Shown one piece after another: positions 10,713 through 19,329 of a DNA stretch of 64,000 nucleotides. The notes below the pieces were generated by a model that was given only the letters and a program-made list of their open reading frames with translations, was not told the DNA's origin and did not search any database. A program made the position numbers and the translations under genes. The stretch's first letter is position 1. The number at the start of each line of letters is the position of its first letter. The stretch spans positions 30,983 through 94,982 of the forward strand of contig JAISAO010000031.1 of NCBI GenBank assembly GCA_031266665.1, read 5' to 3'. This DNA is from Propionibacteriaceae bacterium (GTDB lineage Bacteria > Actinomycetota > Actinomycetes > Propionibacteriales > Propionibacteriaceae).

Positions 10713-11456
10713 GTGACGGAGTTGACGACGGAGCTGACCGAGGCGGGGCCGGTCGACTGGCCCCGCGCGCCGGCCAGCTTCGTGCGCCGGGGCGGGCGGA
10801 TGACATCCGCCCAGCGGCGTTGGCTGGAACAGTCGGGAGCGCGCTATCTCCTGCCGGTCTCAAACTGGCCCCGCTCCACCGTCATAGCGCCCCAGCCCCC
10901 GCTCGACCAGACGGCGGTCTTCGGCCGGCAGGCCGACCTGGTGGTGGAGTTGGGCTCGGGCCAGGGCGAGGCCTTGGCCCAGGCCGCCGCCCGACACCCG
11001 GAGGTCAACTACCTCGGCTTCGAGGTCTTCGCCGCCGCCCTGGCCATGACCGTGGGCCGCTTGGCGGCCGCCGGGGCGGACCACGTCCGGCTGGTGGCCG
11101 GCGACGGGCTGCAGGGGCTGCGCCACCTGTTGGGGGAGGCCTCCTGTCAGGAGATCTGGGTCTTCTTCCCCGACCCCTGGCCCAAGGCGCGGCAGCGCAA
11201 ACGCCGTCTGGTGGCGCCGCCGCTGATCGACTTGGCGGCCAGCCGCCTGCGGCTGGGCGGCGTCCTCCGCTTGGCCACCGACTGGACCGACTACGCCGCC
11301 GCCATGACCGCCCTGCTGGACTGTGACCAGCGCTTCCGCCGGCTCGACCAAGGCCGCTTCGCCGACCGCCCGACGACCAAGTATGAGGCCCGAGGCCTGC
11401 GCCAGGGCCGCCTGATCACGGACCTGACCTTCGTCCGACACGATCCAGCCGACTGA
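10713..11456 (+). CDS. trmB: tRNA (guanine-N7-)-methyltransferase
   Basis: 247-residue SAM-dependent enzyme that methylates G46 of tRNA. The SAM-binding motif is VVELGSGQGEALAQAA, followed by YLGFEVF and the family hallmark EIWVFFPDPWPKARQRKRRLV. The GTG start follows a -10 box by seven bases. truA begins four bases after the stop, so the two tRNA-modification genes form one transcription unit. Confidence 0.95.
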   Translation: MTELTTELTEAGPVDWPRAPASFVRRGGRMTSAQRRWLEQSGARYLLPVSNWPRSTVIAPQPPLDQTAVFGRQADLVVELGSGQGEALAQAAARHPEVNYLGFEVFAAALAMTVGRLAAAGADHVRLVAGDGLQGLRHLLGEASCQEIWVFFPDPWPKARQRKRRLVAPPLIDLAASRLRLGGVLRLATDWTDYAAAMTALLDCDQRFRRLDQGRFADRPTTKYEARGLRQGRLITDLTFVRHDPAD

Positions 11457-11460
11457 CCCC

Positions 11461-12495
11461 ATGACGACCGACCCCGAGCCGACCAACCCCATGACAACCG
11501 ACCCCGAGCCGACCGGCCAGGGGCGCCCGGGGGACGACTCCTCCGCCCGGCCGACCGGGGCGGTGTCCGAGCCGACGGCCCCGCCCGGGGGCGTCCCACC
11601 GGCCAGCGCCGCCGCATCGCCGGGCCAGACGCTCCCAGACCCCGACTGGGGTCCACCCCCGGGGCGGCGGCGGCTGCGCCTCGACCTGGCCTACGACGGC
11701 ACGGATTTCGCCGGCTGGGCCAAGCAGCCCGGGCTGAGGACGGTCGAGGGCGAGTTGGAAACCCGCCTGACCCGGTTACTGCGCCTGGCGGAGCCCGTCG
11801 CCCTGACCGTCGCCGGGCGGACCGACGCCGGGGTCCACGCCCGGGGCCAGGTCTGCCACGTCGATCTGCCGGAGACGGTCGTCTCCAGTCGGGGCCAGAC
11901 CTGGGACAGCGCCGAGGCGCTGCGCCGCTGGCTGCCCCGCGGCCTGCCGGACGACATCGCCCTGCGTGATGTCACGGTCGCCCCGCCGGGCTTCGACGCC
12001 CGCTTCGCCGCCCGCTGGCGGCGCTACGTCTACCGCTTGGCGGACCAGCCGCTGGCCCGCGACCCCCTGGAGCGCCGCTACGTCGCCCCCACGCCGGCCC
12101 TGGACGTGGCCGCCATGGCCCAGGCCGCTGTGGTCTTGGTCGGCCTGCACGACTTCACGGCCCTGTGCCGCGCCCGCCCCGGGGCCAGCGCCGTCCGCCG
12201 CCTGCTGCTGGTCGAGCCGCGGCGGGTCGGCCCCGGCCGGGTCGATGTCACGGTCGCCGCCGACGCCTTCTGCCACTCCATGGTCCGTTCCCTGGTGGGG
12301 GCGCTCTGCGCCGTCGGCCAGGGCCGCCGCGATGCCGCTTGGCTGGCCGGGCTGTTGGACCGCCGCCAGCGGGCGGGCGAGGTGACGGTCATGCCGGCCC
12401 TGGGCCTGACCCTGGAGGAGGTCCGCTACCCCGCCGCCGCCGACCTGGCCCGCCGCCAGGCCGAGGCCCGCCAGGTCCGTCGACCGCCGGTCTGA
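11461..12495 (+). CDS. truA: tRNA pseudouridine(38-40) synthase with an unusual N-terminal extension
   Basis: 344 residues. The TruA core starts near residue 70 at LRLDLAYDGTDFAGWAKQPG and contains the catalytic Asp in VAGRTDAGVHARGQ, then FDARFAARWRRYVYRL. The first ~65 residues are P/T/S-rich and begin with a tandem duplication of MTTDPEPT (27-bp DNA repeat). A start further in, at a later in-frame codon, is possible, but the ATG lies four bases after trmB, consistent with coupling. The TGA stop is the first codon of a family C repeat. Confidence 0.93.
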   Translation: MTTDPEPTNPMTTDPEPTGQGRPGDDSSARPTGAVSEPTAPPGGVPPASAAASPGQTLPDPDWGPPPGRRRLRLDLAYDGTDFAGWAKQPGLRTVEGELETRLTRLLRLAEPVALTVAGRTDAGVHARGQVCHVDLPETVVSSRGQTWDSAEALRRWLPRGLPDDIALRDVTVAPPGFDARFAARWRRYVYRLADQPLARDPLERRYVAPTPALDVAAMAQAAVVLVGLHDFTALCRARPGASAVRRLLLVEPRRVGPGRVDVTVAADAFCHSMVRSLVGALCAVGQGRRDAAWLAGLLDRRQRAGEVTVMPALGLTLEEVRYPAAADLARRQAEARQVRRPPV

Positions 12496-12661
12496 TCCAC
12501 CATTGCCCGACTCCCCGTCCGGGCGTGGCGGCAGAGACGAAGACCACGCTCAACGGCTGTCCGGTCCACTCGCGCGCCGCCCCACCCCCGTCACACCCGT
12601 CTGGCGTCGCCCGCCCCGTCGACCAGCGGTGCCAGGTCGACCAGCGGTGGAGTTGGGCTCG
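12493..12661 (+). repeat. Repeat family C, long copy after truA
   Basis: About 169 bp starting TGATCCACC at the truA stop and ending with CCAGCGGTGGAGTTGGGCTC. The interior shares the CACACCCGTCTGGCG block with the copies at 32508 and 42202, and a GGCTGTCCGGTCC block related to their GGACGTCCAGTCC. The 187-bp gap between truA and the methyltransferase gene holds only this and a promoter. Confidence 0.75.
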
Positions 12662-12669
12662 GTCTCGCG

Positions 12670-12675
12670 TACAGT
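12670..12675 (+). promoter_or_regulatory. -10 box of leaderless methyltransferase transcript
   Basis: TACAGT, seven bases before the GTG start at 12683. No Shine-Dalgarno is present. Confidence 0.5.
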
Positions 12676-12682
12676 TGGGGCT

Positions 12683-13336
12683 GTGACACCCGCCGCCCGC
12701 ATCGCCTCGTGGTCCTACGCCGAGCAGTTCATCCCCGAGTCCGAGGCCGCCCGCCAGGCCCGGGCCGCCGCCCAAGAACTGGGCCTCGTCCCCATCAGCC
12801 CCGGGGCCGCCCAGACGTTGACGCTCCTGGCCCGCTTGAGCCGGGCCAAAGTCGTGGTCGAGGTCGGCGCCGGCGTCGGCGTGGCCTCCTTCGCCCTACT
12901 CCGGGGGATGGACGCCAATGGCACGCTGACCAGCATCGACTCCGAGAACGACCGCCTCCAGGTGGCCCGCGCCATCGCCAAGCGCAACAACCTCAAGGCC
13001 CAGCGCCAACGCCTCATCGCCGGGCGGCCGTTGGAGGTCCTGGGCAAGCTGACCGACGCGGCCTACGACCTGGTCCACCTCGACGTCGATCCGCTGGAGT
13101 CCGGCGAACACATCGAACAGGCCCTGCGGGTGTTGCGCCCGGGCGGCCTCCTGACCCTCTACCACGCCCTGCTGGACGACCGCGTGGCCCAGCCGTCGAA
13201 CCTGGACGACGACACCTTGATCGTGCGTGAGACTCTGGAGGCGGTGCGTGAGCTGCCCGGCCTGACCAGTCTGCTACTGCCGGTCGGGGACGGCCTGCTG
13301 GTGACGGTCAAAGACCCTCCGGCCGACCCGGCCTAG
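12683..13336 (+). CDS. Predicted O-methyltransferase (family 3 / Rv1220c type)
   Basis: 217-residue SAM methyltransferase. The core motif is VVVEVGAGVGVASFALL, followed by LTSIDSENDRLQVARAIAKRNN and YDLVHLDVDPLESGEHIEQALRVLRPGGLL. That order matches the caffeoyl-CoA-like O-methyltransferase family. The start is set at a GTG after the TACAGT box, giving MTPAARIASWSYAEQFIPE, the usual N-terminus. The open frame runs further upstream through a repeat and is unlikely to be translated there. Substrate unknown. It converges on glgC, and nothing is recognised in the 99 bases between them. Confidence 0.85.
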   Translation: MTPAARIASWSYAEQFIPESEAARQARAAAQELGLVPISPGAAQTLTLLARLSRAKVVVEVGAGVGVASFALLRGMDANGTLTSIDSENDRLQVARAIAKRNNLKAQRQRLIAGRPLEVLGKLTDAAYDLVHLDVDPLESGEHIEQALRVLRPGGLLTLYHALLDDRVAQPSNLDDDTLIVRETLEAVRELPGLTSLLLPVGDGLLVTVKDPPADPA

Positions 13337-13435
13337 CCGACCCCTGCCCAGATCCCGTATCGAGTTAATCGAGTCCCGGATCGAGTTAGACGACGCGGGC
13401 CGACTCGGACCTGTTCGCGAACCATCGGCGCGGTC

Positions 13436-14677
13436 TTAGATCGGCTCGGTCCTATCCGAGAAGACACGCCGGTTCTTCGGCACCACGGTGACGCCTTGGG
13501 CTGAGACATACAGCCCCCTGGCCTCGTCCTGGCCCCGGTCCTTGCCCACCTCGACGCCCGGCTCGATGACACTGTTCTTGTCGATGATGGCGCGGTAGAT
13601 CATGGCCCGCCGGCCGATGTCGACGCCGTCGAACAACATCGACTCCTCGACCCGGGCCCAACTGTGGACGCGCGTCCCAGGGCTCAGGACGCTGCGGTAG
13701 ACGTCGCCGCCGGAGATGATGCAGCCGTGGGAGACGATCGACTCCTCGGCCGACCCCCGGTTGACGAACTTCGCCCCCGGAAACTGAGCCTGCTGGGTCA
13801 AAATGGGCCAACGCCGGTTGTAGAGGTTGAACTCCGGGTCGATCGACACCAGGTCCATCTGGGCCAGGTGGTAGGCGTCGATGGTGCCGACGTCGCGCCA
13901 GTAGTTGCGGTCCTTGTCGGTCGCCCCGGGGACGATGTTGGCCGAGAAGTCGTAGACCTGGGCCTGGCCGTCGCCGACGTAATCCGGGATCATGTTCCCG
14001 CCCATGTCGTGTTGTGACTGGGGGTCGGCGGCGTCGGCCGTCAAACGCTCGACGAACTCCTTGGTGGTGAAGATGTAGTTGCCCATGGAGGCGTAGGACT
14101 CGTCCGGCGAGTCGGGCAGCCCCGGCGGGTCGGCCGGCTTCTCCAGGAAACGGGCGATCCTCCCGTCGGCGTCGGCGTCGATGACGCCGAAGGCCGAGGC
14201 CTGCCAACGAGGCACCCGGATGCCGGCGATGGTGGCCGCCCGGCCGCAGTCGATGTGGACCTGGAGCATCTGGTCGATGTCCATCCGATAAATATTGTCC
14301 GCCCCGAAGACCACCACATAATCGGGTTGCTCGTCGCGCACCAGGTTGAGCGACTGGTAGATGGCGTCGGCCGACCCCTGGTACCACATCTTGCCGGTGC
14401 GTTGTTGGGCCGGCACCGTCATGACATATTGTCCCAACAACGAGGGCATGCGCCAGGTCTGGGAGATGTGCCGGTCTAGGGAATGCGACTTGTACTGGGT
14501 CAAAACGGTGATCTTCCTGAAACCGGAGTTGACCAAGTTGGACATGACGAAGTCGATCAGCCGGTAGGTGCCGCCGAAAGGCACGGCGGGCTTGGCCCGG
14601 TCGGCCGTCAGCGGCATGAGGCGTTTACCCTCGCCGCCGGCCAAAACGATCGCCAGGATGTTGGGACGCGCAACCAT
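13436..14677 (-). CDS. glgC: Glucose-1-phosphate adenylyltransferase
   Basis: 413 residues. The nucleotidyltransferase motif is [30 protein letters not shown], and the later [11 protein letters not shown] is the sugar-nucleotide binding region. The C-terminal part has left-handed beta-helix-like hexapeptides. The enzyme makes ADP-glucose from glucose-1-phosphate and ATP. It is divergent from glgM, as in mycobacteria, where ADP-glucose feeds maltose-1-phosphate synthesis. The ATG start follows a TAGGTT box by six bases. Confidence 0.97.
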   Translation of the reverse strand: MVARPNILAIVLAGGEGKRLMPLTADRAKPAVPFGGTYRLIDFVMSNLVNSGFRKITVLTQYKSHSLDRHISQTWRMPSLLGQYVMTVPAQQRTGKMWYQGSADAIYQSLNLVRDEQPDYVVVFGADNIYRMDIDQMLQVHIDCGRAATIAGIRVPRWQASAFGVIDADADGRIARFLEKPADPPGLPDSPDESYASMGNYIFTTKEFVERLTADAADPQSQHDMGGNMIPDYVGDGQAQVYDFSANIVPGATDKDRNYWRDVGTIDAYHLAQMDLVSIDPEFNLYNRRWPILTQQAQFPGAKFVNRGSAEESIVSHGCIISGGDVYRSVLSPGTRVHSWARVEESMLFDGVDIGRRAMIYRAIIDKNSVIEPGVEVGKDRGQDEARGLYVSAQGVTVVPKNRRVFSDRTEPI

Positions 14678-14683
14678 GCGTAA

Positions 14684-14689
14684 AACCTA
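14684..14689 (-). promoter_or_regulatory. -10 box of leaderless glgC transcript
   Basis: TAGGTT on the minus strand, six bases before the glgC ATG. Confidence 0.5.
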
Positions 14690-14918
14690 CGACCATTCCG
14701 GGGCTGGGGCAACGCCTGGCCGCCCCAGTCTCAAGATCAAGTCCGGTCCGGGCCTGTCCGACCGGGGGGCCGGCCCGGCGTCCGGCCCCCTTTCCCACCC
14801 CGTTCACCCCGCCCGAACCCGATTTCGGCCCGCTCCGCCATCCTCCGCCCCGCTCCACACCGGCCGAACCCGGTTCCGCCCGCCCGGACCCGACTTCGGC
14901 CGGCCGACCAGCCCGGGA

Positions 14919-14924
14919 TACGAT
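14919..14924 (+). promoter_or_regulatory. -10 box of leaderless glgM transcript
   Basis: TACGAT, six bases before the ATG at 14931. No Shine-Dalgarno is present. The 253-bp glgC-glgM gap otherwise shows no clear feature. Confidence 0.5.
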
Positions 14925-14930
14925 CCCGTC

Positions 14931-16124
14931 ATGGCTCTGCGCGTCTCCATTTTGACCCGGGAATACCCACCTCTGATCTACGGCGGCGCCGGCGTCCATG
15001 TGGGCCAGCTAGTCGCACAGCTCCGGCCGATCACGGCGGCGGTCGACGTCCAATGTCTGGGTGAGCCGCGCCCGGGGGCCACGGCCCACCTTGAGGACTT
15101 CCCCCCCGGCGCCAACCCCGCCTTCCGCGTCCTGGGGGCCGACGTGGCCATGGCCGCGGCCGTGCCCCCGGTCGACGTCATCCACTCCCACACCTGGTAC
15201 GCCAATCTGGCCGGGCACCTGGCCGGCCTCTACCGCCACCTGCCCCACATCGTCACCGCCCATTCGCTGGAGCCCCTGAGGCCGTGGAAGCGCGAACAGT
15301 TGGGCGGCGGCTACGAGTTGTCGCTGTGGGCCGAGCGGACCGCTTTCGCCGGCGCGGCGGCGGTCATCGCGGTCTCGGCCGGGATGCGCCGCGACATCCT
15401 TCAGACCTACCCCGGCCTCGACCCCGAACAGGTCCAGGTGGTCCACAACGGCGTCGACACGACCGAGTTCCAGCCCGACCCGGACAACTCCCAGCTCTTG
15501 GCCTGGGGCCTCGACCCGGACCGGCCGCTGGTCGTCTTCGTCGGCCGGATCACCCGCCAGAAGGGCCTGGTCCACCTGGTCCGGGCGGCCGAGCAGTTCG
15601 ACCGGGAGACCCAACTCCTGCTCCTGGCCGGCGCCCCCGACACCCCTGAGATCGGCGCCCAGTTCGCCGCCGCCTTCGACCATCTCAAAACTGCCGGCCG
15701 GACGGTCGTCTGGGTGCCGGAGATGGTCCCCCGCCGCCTGGTCCGCCAAGCCTTGACCCAGGCCACGGTCTTCGCCTGCCCCTCCGTCTACGAGCCCCTG
15801 GGCATCGTCAACCTGGAGGCCATGGCCTGCGCCACCGCCGTGGTGGCCTCGGCCGTCGGCGGCATCCCCGAGGTGGTGGTGGACCAGACCACGGGGCTGC
15901 TGGTCCCCTACGACCCCGCCCGGGCCGACGACCCGGACCAGGTCCAAGCCTTCGAGACCGGTTTGGCCGAGGCCGTCAACACCTTGACCCGCCAGCCGGA
16001 ACGGGCCCAGGCCATGGGCCAGGCCGGCCGTCAGCGCTGCATCGACCATTTCGACTGGGCGGCCATCGCCCGCCAGACCGTCGCCGTCTATCAACAAGCC
16101 ATCGAAACTTTCCAGTCGCGCTAG
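14931..16124 (+). CDS. glgM: ADP-glucose-dependent glycosyltransferase (GlgM/GlgA, GT4 family)
   Basis: 397 residues. It starts MALRVSILTREYPPLIYGGAGVHVG, contains HSHTWYANLAG and VFVGRITRQKGL, and has the nucleotide-sugar site PSVYEPLGIVNLEAMACATAVVAS, typical of GT4 glycosyltransferases. The Mycobacterium homologue Rv1212c was first called GlgA and later shown to be an alpha-maltose-1-phosphate synthase (GlgM) acting with GlgC; the divergent glgC here supports that reading. Classical glycogen synthase activity cannot be excluded. Confidence 0.9.
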   Translation: MALRVSILTREYPPLIYGGAGVHVGQLVAQLRPITAAVDVQCLGEPRPGATAHLEDFPPGANPAFRVLGADVAMAAAVPPVDVIHSHTWYANLAGHLAGLYRHLPHIVTAHSLEPLRPWKREQLGGGYELSLWAERTAFAGAAAVIAVSAGMRRDILQTYPGLDPEQVQVVHNGVDTTEFQPDPDNSQLLAWGLDPDRPLVVFVGRITRQKGLVHLVRAAEQFDRETQLLLLAGAPDTPEIGAQFAAAFDHLKTAGRTVVWVPEMVPRRLVRQALTQATVFACPSVYEPLGIVNLEAMACATAVVASAVGGIPEVVVDQTTGLLVPYDPARADDPDQVQAFETGLAEAVNTLTRQPERAQAMGQAGRQRCIDHFDWAAIARQTVAVYQQAIETFQSR

Positions 16125-16294
16125 CCACGGCTGGCCGGGCGGGAGCCGCCGGGGCGGGGCGGAGACGGCCGACGACACCGCCGGGGAGGGCGTCAGAAGC
16201 CTCCCCAGGCGGTATCAGTGGTTGGACGGGGAGATGGGGCGGCGCCGTCGCCGGGCTGGGGTCTCGGCGGGCTGGGGCCGCGGCGGATAGAGTC

Positions 16295-16468
16295 TCAGCC
16301 GGGGGCGACGACCTCTTTGAGGGCGTCGTAGAGGCCGGTGGCCTCGGCCTGGTTCATCTCGACCACCAAACGGCCGCCGCCGTCAACGGGCAGACGGAGC
16401 AGGATGCCGCGACCCTCCTTCGTCACCTCAATCGGTCCGTCACCGGTTCGGGGCTTCATCGCTGCCAT
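16295..16468 (-). CDS. DUF3117 family small protein
   Basis: 57-residue protein beginning MAAMKPRTGDGPIEVTKEG and ending ALKEVVAPG. The length and sequence match the actinobacterial DUF3117 family, whose Mycobacterium member Rv1211 also lies next to glgM. It contains an LLRLPVDGGGRLVVEM strand-like stretch and no membrane segment. GAGGTGAAGGCGAGCC precedes the ATG and supplies a purine-rich ribosome-binding site. Function is unknown. The 170 bases between it and glgM show nothing recognisable. Confidence 0.88.
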   Translation of the reverse strand: MAAMKPRTGDGPIEVTKEGRGILLRLPVDGGGRLVVEMNQAEATGLYDALKEVVAPG

Positions 16469-16686
16469 GGCTCGCCTTCACCTCAATACTTGTCGGGCAC
16501 TTGAACGGCACCCATTATTCCAGTCGGAGGCCCGCTTGACCAAGGCGCGTGCCGCAATCGTTTGGTCATTCGCTCCTAAGAGGGGGTCTCGACGGGGGGA
16601 TCTCAGCCTCGGCGGGCCGCTCAATCCGCAGACGCCGGAGTCGGATCGGACCCGCCGGCCGGGCCGTCCCACTGACGGGCGGGCTG

Positions 16687-16741
16687 AGCCCTGATCCACC
16701 GCTGCTCGACCACCGAGCGACCCCATCGCTGGATCAGGGCT
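16687..16741. repeat. Repeat family C, short palindromic copy
   Basis: 55-bp element with 12-bp perfect inverted ends (AGCCCTGATCCA ... TGGATCAGGGCT) and the core CTCGACCACCGAGCGACCCCA also seen at 39539. The DivIVA-domain gene TGA stop (16734-16736, minus strand) lies inside the right arm. Confidence 0.85.
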
Positions 16742-17234
16742 GAACTGCGGGATCGGCCGCGACGACGGCCGACAGCGGCGTCCGGTCGTCAGCCTCGGCC
16801 GACTCCCCAGACTCGTCGTCGGCCCCGCCAACCTGGGCGGCCGGCCCGGAGCCGGGAACCACTGGGGCAAGGTCCGTCGAGCCGGCGGCCACGGACCCGG
16901 AGACCGTCAAACCAGCAGCCGTCGAAGCGGGGGCTGTTGAAGCGGGGACCGTGGGGTCGGGGGTCGCCGGGTCGGCGCCGGTCTGGCCCTCCCACTGCTC
17001 CAGCCGGGCCTTGACCCGGTCCATGAACTCGTCCACCTGGTCCATGGCGTACCCCCGGGGCACGACCGCGAAGCCGAGGTTGTCGATGTCCTGGGCGGCC
17101 AAGGGGCCCTCGGGCCATTGGGGCTGGGGCCGGTCGGAGGCGGCGGGGCCGAATTGGCCCAGCCGGCCGGAGGCGGCCATGGCCGCGATACCGATCACAA
17201 CCACGGCCACAGCGGCGATGAACCATTCCATCAT
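16734..17234 (-). CDS. DivIVA-domain membrane protein
   Basis: 166 residues. An N-terminal membrane helix (EWFIAAVAVVVIGIAAMAA) is followed near residue 50 by the segment DIDNLGFAVVPRGYAMDQVDEFMDRVKARL, which matches the DivIVA N-terminal motif (F...RGY....VD.F). The remainder is an acidic, S/T/A-rich tail with repeats such as PASTAPASTAAG. Homologues occur beside LOG-family genes in mycobacteria. The ATG overlaps the LOG-gene stop (ATGATG), so the two are co-translated. A role at the pole or septum is inferred from the domain only. Confidence 0.78.
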   Translation of the reverse strand: MMEWFIAAVAVVVIGIAAMAASGRLGQFGPAASDRPQPQWPEGPLAAQDIDNLGFAVVPRGYAMDQVDEFMDRVKARLEQWEGQTGADPATPDPTVPASTAPASTAAGLTVSGSVAAGSTDLAPVVPGSGPAAQVGGADDESGESAEADDRTPLSAVVAADPAVQP

Positions 17235-17986
17235 CTGTCCTTCGCATTGTCGGGGTGGGTCAGGGGGCCGAGGGCGGCCACAACCTCGTCCACGGCGTCG
17301 ACCACGATCAGCCGCTCCAGGTCGGCCGGGACGATGTAGCCGTGGGACAGCACCGTCTGGCGCATCCACTCGATCAGCCCGGCCCAGTAGGACCGGCCGA
17401 CCAAGACAATGGGGAAGCCCTTGATCTTGCCGGTCTGACGCAGGCAGAGGGCCTCGAACAGCTCGTCGAAGGTGCCCCAGCCGCCGGGTAGGACGACGAA
17501 GCCCTGGGCGTACTTCAAGAACATCGTCTTGCGGACGAAGAAGTAACGGAAATTGATGCCCAAGGTGACGTATTCGTTGATCGATTGCTCGAAGGGCAGG
17601 TCGATGCCCAGGCCGACCGACTGTCCGCCGGCGTCGCGCGCCCCCTGGTTGGCCGCCGTCATGGCTCCCGGGCCGCCGCCGGTGATGACGGCGTAGCCGG
17701 CCTCGGCCAGACGCCGCCCCAGTTGCCGGGCCAGGGCGTACTCCGGGGCCTCGGCCGGCGTCCGGGCCGAGCCGAAGACGCTGACGGCCGGCCCCAGTCC
17801 GGCCAGGGTCTCGAAGCCGAGGACGAACTCCGATTGGATGCGCATCACCCGCCAGGGGTCCTCCTGCAGCCAGTCGGGGTCCGGCGGGCGGGACAGCAGT
17901 TGTTCGTCGAAGGTGGCCAGGTCGGCCTCCGTGGTGCGCCGGATGACGGCCCCTTGGGCTCGGGTGCGGTACCTGGCGTCGGTCAC
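17231..17986 (-). CDS. LOG family protein (cytokinin riboside 5'-monophosphate phosphoribohydrolase-like)
   Basis: 251-residue TIGR00730-type nucleoside-monophosphate hydrolase. The diagnostic pair is present: GGGPGAMTAANQGARDAGG and LPGGWGTFDELFEAL. The start is placed at a GTG (VTDARYRTRAQG) preceded by TAGTCT eight bases upstream. The longer open frame would begin next to a family B repeat and has no supporting signal. Bacterial homologues release adenine from AMP-like nucleotides; the physiological substrate here is unknown. Confidence 0.9.
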   Translation of the reverse strand: MTDARYRTRAQGAVIRRTTEADLATFDEQLLSRPPDPDWLQEDPWRVMRIQSEFVLGFETLAGLGPAVSVFGSARTPAEAPEYALARQLGRRLAEAGYAVITGGGPGAMTAANQGARDAGGQSVGLGIDLPFEQSINEYVTLGINFRYFFVRKTMFLKYAQGFVVLPGGWGTFDELFEALCLRQTGKIKGFPIVLVGRSYWAGLIEWMRQTVLSHGYIVPADLERLIVVDAVDEVVAALGPLTHPDNAKDR

Positions 17987-17994
17987 GAAAGTCA

Positions 17995-18000
17995 AGACTA
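17995..18000 (-). promoter_or_regulatory. -10 box of leaderless LOG-gene transcript
   Basis: TAGTCT on the minus strand, eight bases before the GTG at 17986. Confidence 0.4.
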
Positions 18001-18054
18001 GAGCACCTGGGCTATCAGATCCCCAGCCAATGGGCCTCAGGCCAGCCAATGTGG

Positions 18055-18149
18055 ATCAGCTACCCGCGACCGGTCGGCCGCCCGTGGGGCGGGGAACACT
18101 ACCCCACGGGCTGTCGGCCCGACTGTGATCGGGCGTTCGTTCCCCATCA
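18055..18149 (-). repeat. Repeat family B, intergenic copy
   Basis: 95-bp sequence nearly identical to 21853-21946; the first 45 bases match exactly. It contains inverted CCCGTGGGG/CCCCACGGG and a GCCCGA...TCGGGC hairpin. It is flanked on both sides by CTCAGGCCAGCCA, which is also the 3' end of dapE, so a 13-bp target-site duplication is likely. On the minus strand it translates as VVFPAPRAADRSRVAD, as does the other copy. Confidence 0.85.
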
Positions 18150-18153
18150 AGGC

Positions 18154-19224
18154 TCAGGCCAGCCAGTCGGCCAGCACCCGGCGGCAGACCACCAGGTCGT
18201 CCAGCGGGCAGCGCTCGTCCGGGCGGTGGGCCAGTTCGGGGTCGCCCGGGCCGAAATTGACCGCCGGCAGGCCCAGGGCGGCGAAGCGGGCCACATCGGT
18301 CCAGCCCAGCTTGGGGGCGGGCTCGGCCCCGCTGGCGGCCACTAGTTCGGCCGCCAGGGGTTGGTCCAGGCCGGGCGGGGCGGGCTCGGCGGCGTCCAAC
18401 ACGACCAGTTCATAGCCGCCGAACAGGGCCTCCAGCACGTCCGTCGCCTGCGCCACGGTCTTGTCGGGGGCGAAACGGTAGTTGACCACTAGCTCGGCCT
18501 GGTCGGGGACGATGTTATTCGTCTTGCCGCCGGCCACGCGGACGGCGTTCAGCCCCTCCCGGTACTCCAGCCCGTCGACGCTGATGCGGGGCGGCTGGAA
18601 GGTCTGCAAGATGACCAACGCCCGGGCCAGGTCGTGGATGGCATTGTGGCCCAGCCAACTCCGGGCGGTGTGGGCGGCCGCTCCGGCGGTCCGCAGGGCG
18701 ACCCGCAAGGTGCCCTGGCAGCCGGCCTCGATCCGGGCGGCAGTCGGCTCCAACAAAACCGCCATGTCCCCCAGCAGGGCCGTCGGGTCGGCTCGGGCCA
18801 GCCGGCCTAGGCCATTGCGGGAGGCCTCGACCTCCTCCTGGTCGTAGAACAGCCAGGTCAGATCGAACCGGGGCTCGGCCAAACTGGCGGCCAGGGACAG
18901 TTGCACCGCCAGGCCGCCCTTCATATCCACGCTCCCCCGCCCCCACAAAGTGGGCCGCCCGCCCTCGTCCGTCCAACGCGAGGGCAGGTTGTCGGCCACC
19001 GGCACGGTGTCGAGGTGGCCGGCCAAGACCACCCGCTGGCCCCGCCCCAGCTCGGTCCGCGCCATCACCGTGTCGCCCAACCGGGAGACGACCAGATGGG
19101 GCGCCTCGGCCAAGGCGGCCTCAACCGCGTCGGCCAACCCGGCCTCGTGCCCAGAGACCGACTCGACATCCACCAAGGCCTGGAACAAGTCGTCCAGCCC
19201 GGCCGCCAGCTCCAACTTCACCAC
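18154..19224 (-). CDS. dapE: Succinyl-diaminopimelate desuccinylase
   Basis: 356-residue M20 metallopeptidase-family enzyme of lysine/diaminopimelate synthesis. Zinc-site segments are VLAGHLDTVPV, WGRGSVDMKGGLAVQ and YDQEEVEASRNGL; a later HRPDER supplies another His. The C-terminus ends DWLA. The GTG start is six bases after a TAGGGT box. dapE, a LOG gene and DUF3117 lie together in mycobacteria too, which supports the assignment over a generic M20 peptidase. Confidence 0.92.
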   Translation of the reverse strand: MVKLELAAGLDDLFQALVDVESVSGHEAGLADAVEAALAEAPHLVVSRLGDTVMARTELGRGQRVVLAGHLDTVPVADNLPSRWTDEGGRPTLWGRGSVDMKGGLAVQLSLAASLAEPRFDLTWLFYDQEEVEASRNGLGRLARADPTALLGDMAVLLEPTAARIEAGCQGTLRVALRTAGAAAHTARSWLGHNAIHDLARALVILQTFQPPRISVDGLEYREGLNAVRVAGGKTNNIVPDQAELVVNYRFAPDKTVAQATDVLEALFGGYELVVLDAAEPAPPGLDQPLAAELVAASGAEPAPKLGWTDVARFAALGLPAVNFGPGDPELAHRPDERCPLDDLVVCRRVLADWLA

Positions 19225-19230
19225 GCCCTC

Positions 19231-19236
19231 ACCCTA
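19231..19236 (-). promoter_or_regulatory. -10 box of leaderless dapE transcript
   Basis: TAGGGT on the minus strand, six bases before the GTG start of dapE. Confidence 0.5.
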
Positions 19237-19315
19237 ACCGCTCGACCACCTTCGGCCCACCGCCCCCGACCGGGCCAAGGGCGGCGCCTGGCCGCCCCGC
19301 CTGGGACAGCCGGGA

Positions 19316-19321
19316 TACAGT
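19316..19321 (+). promoter_or_regulatory. -10 box of leaderless phosphotransferase transcript
   Basis: TACAGT, eight bases before the GTG start at 19330. Confidence 0.45.
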
Positions 19322-19329
19322 GGCCGCTC

